In this document: one piece after another, positions 51,738-59,882 of the stretch
How the letters are laid out: each line of letters begins with the position of its first letter
How positions within the stretch are numbered: position 1 is the stretch's first letter
Assembly: GCF_002205795.1 (NCBI RefSeq)
Contig: NZ_NIUY01000001.1
Span: 496,001 to 560,000, forward strand
Direction: 5' to 3'
Length of the DNA: 64,000 bases
Origin: Chryseobacterium sp. VAUSW3
GTDB lineage: Bacteria > Bacteroidota > Bacteroidia > Flavobacteriales > Weeksellaceae
Position numbers and translations under genes: made by a program
The notes under the pieces: model-generated
What the model saw: only the letters and a program-made list of their open reading frames with translations
The model's database searches: none
Told to the model about the DNA's origin: nothing

Positions 51738-53175
51738 ATATCTAAAAAAAACAAAAATTATCGCCACCCTGGGGCCGGCTTCATCCGATAAACAAACCAT
51801 GCTTCAGCTCATCCAGGCTGGCACCGATATTTTCAGAATAAATTTTTCTCACGCCGATTACGATTTAGTTAAAAAAAACGTACAAACCATTCGTGAGCTC
51901 AACCAGGAACACGGTTTTTCTGTAGGAATCCTTGGCGACCTGCAGGGCCCGAAACTCCGAGTAGGTGTTGTAAAAGAAGGCTCGTACCTTAACCCCGGAG
52001 ACATCCTTACCTTCACCAACGAAAAAATCGAAGGAGATTCTACAAAAGTTTACATGACGTATCAGAAGTTTCCGCAGGATGTGAAAGTGGGCGAAAGAAT
52101 CCTAATCGACGACGGTAAACTGGTTTTAGAAGTTATTGAAACCAACAACCTGGATACTGTAAAAGCGAAAACCATCCAAGGGGGTCCACTGAGCTCCAAG
52201 AAAGGCGTAAACCTACCGAATACCAACGTGTCGCTTCCGGCACTTACCGAAAAAGATATTAAGGATGCCAACTTCATGCTCGATCTGGAGCTGGACTGGA
52301 TTGCGCTTTCCTTCGTGCGCCACGCTCAGGACATTATCGACCTGAAGGAGCTTATGAAGAACCACCCTACCAACAAACAGAAAACGCCAATCATCGCGAA
52401 GATCGAAAAACCTGAAGGCGTAAAAAATATCGAGCAGATCCTGCAGGAATGCGACGGACTGATGGTAGCACGTGGAGATTTGGGTGTGGAAGTTCCTATG
52501 GAAGAAGTACCCGCCATCCAGAAAAACCTGGTAGAAATCGCCAGAAAATACGCCAAACCGGTAATCATCGCTACCCAAATGATGGAAACCATGATCACCA
52601 GCTTAACGCCAACCAGAGCCGAGGTGAACGACGTGGCAAACTCGGTACTCGATGGGGCTGACGCAGTGATGCTTTCCGGAGAAACTTCGGTGGGTAAATA
52701 TCCGGTAGATGTGGTGAAAAACATGTCGAAGATTGTAAAGAATATCGAAAAGACCCATTTCTACCAAAACAAAAACTCGCCGATCGAACACGAATTCAAT
52801 TGTGTGGATGAGCGTTTTATTACGAACAGAATCTGCCTGGCAGCCGTGAGAATTGCAAAAACCGCCAATGTAGAAGCCATTGTTACCTTAACCTATTCGG
52901 GTTACACGGCGTTCCAGATTTCGGCGCACAGGCCGAATGCCAATATTATTGTGTACAGTTCGAACAGACGCGTACTTACGATGCTGAACCTTCTTTGGGG
53001 CGTGCGTGCGTTTTACTACGACATGCAGAAATCTACCGACGAAACCATTATTCAGGTGAATATGCTGGCGCACACCAACGGTTTTGTAGAACAGGGCGAT
53101 TTCGTGATTAACCTGAACGCTACACCGGCTTACGAAGGTGGTAAAACTAATACACTGAGATTAACGACGATTTAA
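51730..53175 (+). CDS. pyk: Pyruvate kinase
   Basis: 481 residues. Final glycolytic step, phosphoenolpyruvate plus ADP to pyruvate plus ATP. Substrate and cation motifs: TKIIATLGPASSDKQTMLQL, IFRINFSHADY, the signature ARGDLGVEVPMEEVPAIQ with the catalytic Lys in IAKIEKPEGV, and MLSGETSVGKYP. The C-terminal domain is the shorter bacterial form. ATG 51730 overlaps the previous stop by 8 nt. Confidence 0.97.
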   Translation: MNKYLKKTKIIATLGPASSDKQTMLQLIQAGTDIFRINFSHADYDLVKKNVQTIRELNQEHGFSVGILGDLQGPKLRVGVVKEGSYLNPGDILTFTNEKIEGDSTKVYMTYQKFPQDVKVGERILIDDGKLVLEVIETNNLDTVKAKTIQGGPLSSKKGVNLPNTNVSLPALTEKDIKDANFMLDLELDWIALSFVRHAQDIIDLKELMKNHPTNKQKTPIIAKIEKPEGVKNIEQILQECDGLMVARGDLGVEVPMEEVPAIQKNLVEIARKYAKPVIIATQMMETMITSLTPTRAEVNDVANSVLDGADAVMLSGETSVGKYPVDVVKNMSKIVKNIEKTHFYQNKNSPIEHEFNCVDERFITNRICLAAVRIAKTANVEAIVTLTYSGYTAFQISAHRPNANIIVYSSNRRVLTMLNLLWGVRAFYYDMQKSTDETIIQVNMLAHTNGFVEQGDFVINLNATPAYEGGKTNTLRLTTI

Positions 53176-53194
53176 TCAGTGATCATTAACATAG

Positions 53195-53219
53195 AAAGCC
53201 TGCCGATTTGGCGGGCTTT
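53195..53219 (+). terminator. Terminator of the acpP-pyk operon
   Basis: A 10-bp stem aaagcctgcc/ggcgggcttt (one T-G wobble), loop of 5, then five T. Confidence 0.88.
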
Positions 53220-53251
53220 TTCATGCTTGCACCGTAGAACTTGGTGGATGA

Positions 53252-53461
53252 CGATTCTACATCAAATTTGGGGTTCTATAGGGCAAAAATGGGCTTTCGT
53301 GCGTCAATTTTGAGGTTCCGGACACGAACGATGGGGTACCGAACGTAAACGTTTAGGTTCTGAAGGTACAGTTTTAGGCTGTGGACGTAAATCTTTGCGT
53401 TCTATCGTAAGCTTCTATATTCTCGGAGTAAATTTTTATATTATGGAAGTGGGTAAATTGA
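53252..53461 (+). repeat. Degenerate 21-nt tandem repeat array
   Basis: At least eight units in strict 21-nt register begin at 53273, 53294, 53315, 53336, 53357, 53378, 53399 and 53420, with partial units at both ends. The rough consensus is GTTCTGnACGTAAAnnTTTnG. Units are 40-70 % alike and directly joined, with no unique spacers, so it is not a CRISPR. It fills the gap between convergent pyk and the 53518 gene. Confidence 0.85.
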
Positions 53462-53517
53462 CAGGCGGCTATTGTGCAAATAGAAAGAATTAACCACACC
53501 GGAGGTTGGAATTAGAA

Positions 53518-54114
53518 TTATTTATATACTCCAAAAGGCAAGAATCCTAAGTCTTTTTTCCACTCAGTGCCGAATTTTGAGGTCAGGTAATTGGCAACAA
53601 TTCTGTTGTTATGCTCAGCTGCTGAAGAAATTACCGGAGTGATAACACAACCTTCGTTCTTAACATCAATTTTGTATTTTTCGTAGAATTCTTTGACATG
53701 TACGGGAGCAAATCCGAAATGTATGAATTTCAGCCGGTCTTCTTTCAGAAGTTGTTGCCAGTTTTTTTCGCTGGCATATTCTTCAATATATGATTTTGAA
53801 TTGCCTAGATATATAATCACCTCATTTTGTTTCTTTGTTATCTTACCAGGGTAGACTATCCTATGAGGCGTTTCTGATGTGAACCTTAAAGTATAATTCC
53901 CTTTCTGAAGTAGAAATGAAAAATCTTTAACCTCAGTGATTTCAAATATTTCCCCGATTTCAACGATGCGAAGTGTTCCTTTTTTAAATTCATTATCAGA
54001 TTGCGCTACAAATTTCACATGAACTCTAATGGGTTCGGTATTATTTGTAAAACCTAAAAGCAGTAAAAGACTAATGGCAGCAAAGATGGTAAAATTGATT
54101 TTTGAGATTTTCAT
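53518..54114 (-). CDS. Exported protein of unknown function
   Basis: 198 residues. A signal or anchor segment (KINFTIFAAISLLLLLGFTN) precedes a beta-rich region (VHVKFVAQSDNEFKKGTLRI ... NYTLRFTSETPHRIVYPGKI) that resembles a carboxypeptidase-regulatory-like or Ig-like sandwich, then a helical C-terminal half (YIEEYASEKNWQQLLKEDRL). Single Cys. No family recognised. It stands alone between the 21-nt repeat array and the dispersed element, with no terminator found. Confidence 0.6.
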   Translation of the reverse strand: MKISKINFTIFAAISLLLLLGFTNNTEPIRVHVKFVAQSDNEFKKGTLRIVEIGEIFEITEVKDFSFLLQKGNYTLRFTSETPHRIVYPGKITKKQNEVIIYLGNSKSYIEEYASEKNWQQLLKEDRLKFIHFGFAPVHVKEFYEKYKIDVKNEGCVITPVISSAAEHNNRIVANYLTSKFGTEWKKDLGFLPFGVYK

Positions 54115-54173
54115 AAACGGTTATTTATTCATTGATTAATTATACAGCGAAAAGTTAAACAAAATACAAACCC

Positions 54174-54266
54174 TAGCCCTGATCATAGCGGCTACCCCAC
54201 AGTGAGGCCGCGGAGCGAAGCGGAGCGGCTGAGCGAGGAGTAATAGCGAAGAGCAGGTTCCCGGCT
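54174..54266 (+). repeat. Dispersed terminator-associated element, copy B
   Basis: Same ends as copy A at 30730 (tagccctgat and gcaggttcccggct), here with a GC-rich middle that can fold (gcggc with gccgc). Ends 9 nt before the groL terminator stem. Confidence 0.8.
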
Positions 54267-54275
54267 ACAAAAAAA

Positions 54276-54301
54276 ATCCGCTCAGAAAATTCTGAACGGA
54301 T
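54276..54301 (-). terminator. Terminator of groL
   Basis: An 11-bp stem (54276-54286 with 54291-54301) pairs on the minus strand with one wobble, then a T run. The heptad repeat lies between it and the groL stop. Confidence 0.85.
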
Positions 54302-54309
54302 GTTTTTTT

Positions 54310-54368
54310 GCTGTATGCTGTATGCTGTACGCATAAAAGCATATCGCTTAAAGCTTATGGCTTACGGC
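54310..54368. repeat. Period-7 repeat tract after groL
   Basis: GC dinucleotides occur at 54310, 54317, 54324 and 54331, then 54339, 54346, 54353, 54360 and 54367: nine at 7-nt spacing with one 8-nt step. The first units are GCTGTAT, GCTGTAT, GCTGTAC. Confidence 0.8.
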
Positions 54369-54373
54369 ACTAC

Positions 54374-56056
<1,683 letters not shown>

Positions 56057-56070
56057 TTATTAATTTTGTT

Positions 56071-56427
56071 TTAATTTCCATTTAACCTGTTCCAAAGGGT
56101 AACAAGCTTCTTTTTTAAAATTGTTAATTCAGTTAAAAATTTTTGATAATCACTTTCATTAAGGTAATCTAAATCTTTAGCAAGAATTAATTGGTTTTCT
56201 GCTTCATTGGATGATCCCAATGCAATATTGATAAAATTTGCAAACTCTTTATCGGAATTTCTTCCACTCCCTTCTGAGATGTTATATCCGATGGAGGCGA
56301 ATGATCTTCTGATTTGAGAAGTTAATCCAAAAATTTCTTCCTTTGGAAAACTTTTGGTTGAAGTGTATATTTTTAATGTTAATTGATGACTCAATTGCCA
56401 AACTTCAAATTTTTTAAAATCCCTCAC
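56071..56427 (-). CDS. Four-helix-bundle (23S rRNA intervening-sequence type) protein
   Basis: 118 residues from a GTG start (MRDFKKFEVWQLSHQLTLKI). The family pattern is clear: FEVWQLSHQL at the start, FPKEEIFGLTSQIRRSFASI, NISEGSGRNSDKEFANFINI, ALGSSNEAENQLILAKDL. These helical-bundle proteins were first found inside 23S rRNA intervening sequences and occur widely in Bacteroidetes; their function is unknown. Here the gene lies between groS and groL on the same strand, 56 nt after groS and 74 nt before groL, so it is probably transcribed with them. Both flanks carry period-7 repeats. Confidence 0.9.
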   Translation of the reverse strand: MRDFKKFEVWQLSHQLTLKIYTSTKSFPKEEIFGLTSQIRRSFASIGYNISEGSGRNSDKEFANFINIALGSSNEAENQLILAKDLDYLNESDYQKFLTELTILKKKLVTLWNRLNGN

Positions 56428-56448
56428 TGTGGGCTATTCACTTATTTT

Positions 56449-56478
56449 GCCAGAAGCTATCAGCCAAATGCAAGAAGC
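56449..56478. repeat. Period-7 repeat tract between groS and the four-helix-bundle gene
   Basis: GC dinucleotides at 56449, 56456, 56463, 56470 and 56477, exactly 7 nt apart, ending 6 nt from the groS stop. Confidence 0.75.
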
Positions 56479-56483
56479 ATGTA

Positions 56484-56762
56484 TTAGCCGATAATTCCCA
56501 ATAGATCACCTTCTTTTACAATTAAATAATCTTTACCATCCAGTTTTAATTCAGAACCTGAATATTTTCCGTAAAGTACTTTGTCGCCTACCTGTACAGT
56601 TGTTGGCTCATCTTTTTTGCCCGGACCTACTGCTACCACAACGCCTTCCTGTGGTTTTTCTTTTGCGGTGTCGGGGATAATGATTCCTGATGCGGTTGTA
56701 GTTTCCGCAGCAGTGGGCTCTACCAGAACGCGGTCTGCTAATGGTTTGAAATTTACTGACAT
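56484..56762 (-). CDS. groS: Co-chaperonin GroES
   Basis: 92 residues from ATG 56762 ([20 protein letters not shown]). Caps the GroEL ring. The mobile loop ([20 protein letters not shown]) and [20 protein letters not shown] are normal. An upstream in-frame start would include the promoter and leader hairpin. First gene of the groS-(four-helix bundle)-groL transcript. Confidence 0.97.
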   Translation of the reverse strand: MSVNFKPLADRVLVEPTAAETTTASGIIIPDTAKEKPQEGVVVAVGPGKKDEPTTVQVGDKVLYGKYSGSELKLDGKDYLIVKEGDLLGIIG

Positions 56763-56792
56763 ATTTTTTAGGTTTAAATTATTAAATACTGA

Positions 56793-56813
56793 ACTGTTTT
56801 TCTCTAAAACAGT
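56793..56813 (-). promoter_or_regulatory. Leader hairpin upstream of groS
   Basis: The perfect 8-bp inverted repeat actgtttt/aaaacagt (56793-56800, 56806-56813) with a 5-nt loop lies between the -7 box and the start codon. It does not match the CIRCE operator. It may be a structured 5' leader or an operator. Confidence 0.5.
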
Positions 56814-56818
56814 GCCAA

Positions 56819-56826
56819 CAAAAGTA
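56819..56826 (-). promoter_or_regulatory. Probable -7 box of the groS-groL operon
   Basis: TACTTTTG on the minus strand; leader about 52 nt, containing the hairpin at 56793-56813. Confidence 0.5.
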
Positions 56827-56878
56827 ATCTGAAAATCTGTCATTCACTGTTAAACTAATGTGCAATTTTGGCAGAAAA

Positions 56879-56903
56879 AAATCACTCTTGTCGAGAGTGA
56901 TTT
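56879..56903 (-). terminator. Terminator of the T9SS type B cargo gene
   Basis: A perfect 10-bp stem aaatcactct/agagtgattt (56879-56888, 56894-56903), then a T run on the minus strand, 4 nt past the stop. Confidence 0.9.
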
Positions 56904-56907
56904 TCAA

Positions 56908-59781
56908 TTATCTATTTTTTACCAAAATCCAGCCTTGTTTTTTGGAAAGCGTTTGAGAATTTGGTTCTTTCCATTCAATGTAAAACCAATAAGAGTTGGT
57001 TTTTATTGGTCTTCCGTTTAACTTTCCGTCCCAAATGAATTGGTTATTCGCATTTCCTTCAAATATTCTATTACTGTAACGATCAACAATAATAAGCTTT
57101 GGTTCCTCCTTCAAAAGCAAAGTTGAAAGATCTAAAACATCATTTATGCCATCACCATTAGGTGTAATCACGTTATGCATTTCAATAATGCTGAACTCTA
57201 ATATTGTTTCGCAAGTATCTGCTGAATTGATTTCAATGGTATGTAGCCCACCTTCTAAATTATTTAGTACAATTGAATTAGAACTGGTTGATTGCCACAA
57301 ACCATTATCAACACGATAGTTGAATGGACTTATTCCTCCGGAAAAACTAATTTCTGCATTATTTTCCTGAATATTAATAGTTGTCATCAGTGGCGCTGAA
57401 CAAACTGGGCAACCATTTGAATCAACAGGAATTCCCAAAGGAGTGTTTGGGCATTGGTCTTTGTCGTCAGTCACGCCATCGCCATCTTCATCACCATAAA
57501 CTGTTATAAAATTTGTCACAGAACATCCAGAAGCTGATCCTGCCGAATTAGAAGGTATAATTCTGACAAAATATTGAGTAGAATAATTCAAATCATTGGG
57601 TAAATCAAAGGTGGTTACATTTCCAACATTCTGATTTAAAATATTCCACGTTCCTGAAGCCGTTCCGATTTGCAGAGTGTAGGAAGTTGCACCAGTAACG
57701 GCAGTCCACGAAAAGTTTGTTGCGATGCCAATATTCGTTGCACCGTTCGCTGGAATTGTTGCTGCTGTACAAGCTGGAACAGTAATTGGTTGCGCCTCGG
57801 TTATAAAATTTGTCACAGAACATCCAGAAGCTGATCCTGCCGAATTAGAAGGAATAATTCTGACAAAATATTGAGTAGAATAATTCAAATCATTGGGTAA
57901 ATCAAAGGTGGTTACATTCCCCACATTTTGATTGATAATATCCCACGTTCCTGAAACCGTTCCAATTTGCAGAGTGTAGGAAGTTGCACCAGTAACGGCA
58001 GTCCACGAAAAGTTTGTTGCGATGCCAATATTCGTTGCACCGTTTGCTGGAATTGTTGCTGCTGTACAAGCCGGAACAGTAATTGGTTGCGCCTCGGTTA
58101 TAAAATTTGTCACAGAACATCCAGAAGCTGATCCTGCCGAATTAGAAGGAATAATTCTGACAAAATATTGAGTAGAATAATTCAAATCATTGGGTAAATC
58201 AAAGGTGGTTACATTTCCAACATTCTGATTTAAAATATTCCACGTTCCTGAAGCCGTTCCAATTTGCAGAGTGTATGAAGTTGCACCAGTAACGGCAGTC
58301 CACGAAAAGTTTGTTGCGATGCCAATATTCGTTGCACCGTTTGCTGGAATTGTTGCTGCTGTACAAGCTGGAACGGAAGGTGTAATTATTTGCTGCAATT
58401 CATAAGCACCATAATCTATTGCTGTTGTACCATAAAGCCGTGGGTTTCCGTCTAAATCCGTTGAACTTCCGGCATTTGTTGGTGAAACTAGGTTGTACAA
58501 TGCATTGTTTCCGGCATTAACGGCGGGGCTAAAAGTTTGTAGTCGGAAGTTATTGGTGTTATTGACAAATTGAGGATTTACTCCAATCATATTGTTCGTT
58601 CCTAAATTATATTCTTGAACGATGTTTCGTCTGATGTCTTTTTCACTATCATCATTTGAATTTATACCAGTAGACGGAGAGATGTCCGAAAAAAAGTCTA
58701 CAGCTTTGGGTGTATTTCCATAAAATATGGAATTGTAAATATGGGTTGAATAATTGAAGAATTGGCTTGGAGAAAATCGAGAGTGAATGATGGCGGTGTT
58801 GTTATTGTTCACAAAAGTAGAATTGGTTACGGCTAATTCTTCCCTGTTGTAAATCGCTCCACCCAAGTTACTTGCATTGTTGTTTATGAAAAGTGAATTG
58901 CTGACTTTCAAAAGTTTATCATTGTGAATTGCACCTCCACTATCATCGGCTGTATTGCCACTAAAAAAAGAATTGGTAAGGAGAAGATCATTACTGTTTA
59001 TATGAATTGCCCCGCCATTATCATCACTATGATTATTTACAAATCTACTTCCTTCTATATTGAAATTTTCACCCCAAGAATAAATTGCACCACCGCTTCT
59101 GGAGGAACTGTTGTTGATAAATCGGCAATTACGAATGGTTACATCTTCATCCCAATTATGGATAGCACCTCCACCGTTTGAATTGGTGGTTGTGATGATA
59201 TGGGTATTGTTTTCAAAAGAGCAATTTTCGATCAATTGCCCTCCTCCAAACCAAATGAAAATTGCTCCGGCACCTCTTTCTGCTGTAGATCTATTGTTTA
59301 AAAAGGTACAATTTCTAATGATTTGATCATGACCGGCCAACCGTAAAGCTCCACCGCCATCATTGGTTGTATCTACTGTTCCGGTGACAAATCCGTTTCT
59401 GAAATGGATCCCATCAATGATTCCGTTATTGGATGAAAATCGCATAATTTTCACGGTGTTCTGCCCATCGAAAATTGTGATGTTATTTTGCCAATCTCTT
59501 TGGTTAAGCGCAGTTTCATTCCCTGCAAAACCTCCATAAATATGTAAATTATTCTGGTCAGGATTTAAGGTTCCTGAAATTAAATATGTTCCTCTCCTAA
59601 CCCAGATTTGATTATTGGCATTCGCATTTGCAATTGCATTCTGTAACGATGAGGCATTTGCCCAAGAAGAACCGTTACCAGAACCACTTGGCGTTGGGGC
59701 AACACGAATAACTTGTGCCTGTGACCACAGTGATATAAAGGTAAAGAGTACTATATGAAACCTGAATAATTTTTTTCTCAT
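56908..59781 (-). CDS. Large secreted beta-helix/repeat protein with T9SS type B (gliding) sorting domain
   Basis: 957 residues from ATG 59781; the signal is MRKKLFRFHIVLFTFISLWS followed by QAQ. Order: a right-handed beta-helix (about 25-450) with GGAI repeats (GGAIYSWGENFNIEGSRFVN); three near-identical 99-residue fibronectin-III-like repeats (about 475-765; PACTAATIPANGATNIGIAT); a calcium-binding thrombospondin type 3 motif (DEDGDGVTDDKDQCPNTPLG); and a C-terminal type B sorting domain (VITPNGDGINDVLDLS ... WDGKLNGRPIKTNSYWFYIE). Probably a surface adhesin exported by the SprA translocon. No catalytic motif recognised. Confidence 0.9.
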   Translation of the reverse strand: MRKKLFRFHIVLFTFISLWSQAQVIRVAPTPSGSGNGSSWANASSLQNAIANANANNQIWVRRGTYLISGTLNPDQNNLHIYGGFAGNETALNQRDWQNNITIFDGQNTVKIMRFSSNNGIIDGIHFRNGFVTGTVDTTNDGGGALRLAGHDQIIRNCTFLNNRSTAERGAGAIFIWFGGGQLIENCSFENNTHIITTTNSNGGGAIHNWDEDVTIRNCRFINNSSSRSGGAIYSWGENFNIEGSRFVNNHSDDNGGAIHINSNDLLLTNSFFSGNTADDSGGAIHNDKLLKVSNSLFINNNASNLGGAIYNREELAVTNSTFVNNNNTAIIHSRFSPSQFFNYSTHIYNSIFYGNTPKAVDFFSDISPSTGINSNDDSEKDIRRNIVQEYNLGTNNMIGVNPQFVNNTNNFRLQTFSPAVNAGNNALYNLVSPTNAGSSTDLDGNPRLYGTTAIDYGAYELQQIITPSVPACTAATIPANGATNIGIATNFSWTAVTGATSYTLQIGTASGTWNILNQNVGNVTTFDLPNDLNYSTQYFVRIIPSNSAGSASGCSVTNFITEAQPITVPACTAATIPANGATNIGIATNFSWTAVTGATSYTLQIGTVSGTWDIINQNVGNVTTFDLPNDLNYSTQYFVRIIPSNSAGSASGCSVTNFITEAQPITVPACTAATIPANGATNIGIATNFSWTAVTGATSYTLQIGTASGTWNILNQNVGNVTTFDLPNDLNYSTQYFVRIIPSNSAGSASGCSVTNFITVYGDEDGDGVTDDKDQCPNTPLGIPVDSNGCPVCSAPLMTTINIQENNAEISFSGGISPFNYRVDNGLWQSTSSNSIVLNNLEGGLHTIEINSADTCETILEFSIIEMHNVITPNGDGINDVLDLSTLLLKEEPKLIIVDRYSNRIFEGNANNQFIWDGKLNGRPIKTNSYWFYIEWKEPNSQTLSKKQGWILVKNR
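57504..58376 (-). repeat. Three near-identical 297-bp tandem repeats inside a coding region
   Basis: ttataaaatttgtcacagaa recurs at 57504, 57801 and 58098, exactly 297 bp apart. The three units differ at only about a dozen positions each. 297 is divisible by 3, so the reading frame holds; each unit encodes one Fn3-like domain. Confidence 0.95.
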
Positions 59782-59792
59782 AAGGAAATACG

Positions 59793-59800
59793 CAAAATTA
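59793..59800 (-). promoter_or_regulatory. Possible -7 box of the T9SS type B cargo gene
   Basis: TAATTTTG on the minus strand, only 11 nt before the ATG, which would leave a leader of about 6 nt. Confidence 0.35.
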
Positions 59801-59849
59801 AGCAATACCATTCTCAAGAGAATTTACATATGTTAAGTATTAGAAAAAA

Positions 59850-59872
59850 AAACTGGAAAACAATTCCAGTTT
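59850..59872 (-). terminator. Terminator of the M1 peptidase gene
   Basis: The stem aaactggaa/ttccagttt (59850-59858, 59864-59872) with T runs on both strands, 10 nt past the stop. Confidence 0.88.
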
Positions 59873-59882
59873 TTTTTCAAAA

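Noticed and set aside
53252-53461. 21-nt array considered as a CRISPR array
   Set aside because: Units are directly joined, unequal in sequence and lack unique spacers; no cas genes are in the window.
56071-56427. Four-helix-bundle gene considered as part of an rRNA intervening sequence
   Set aside because: No rRNA gene is present in the window; only the protein family is shared.
56763-56860. groS leader searched for a CIRCE (HrcA) operator
   Set aside because: No TTAGCACTC-N9-GAGTGCTAA pattern; the inverted repeat present has a different sequence and shorter loop.
57605-58120. Two near-identical 72-codon open frames inside the T9SS type B gene
   Set aside because: They are the same alternative frame of the 297-bp coding repeats, not separate genes or a frameshifted domain.
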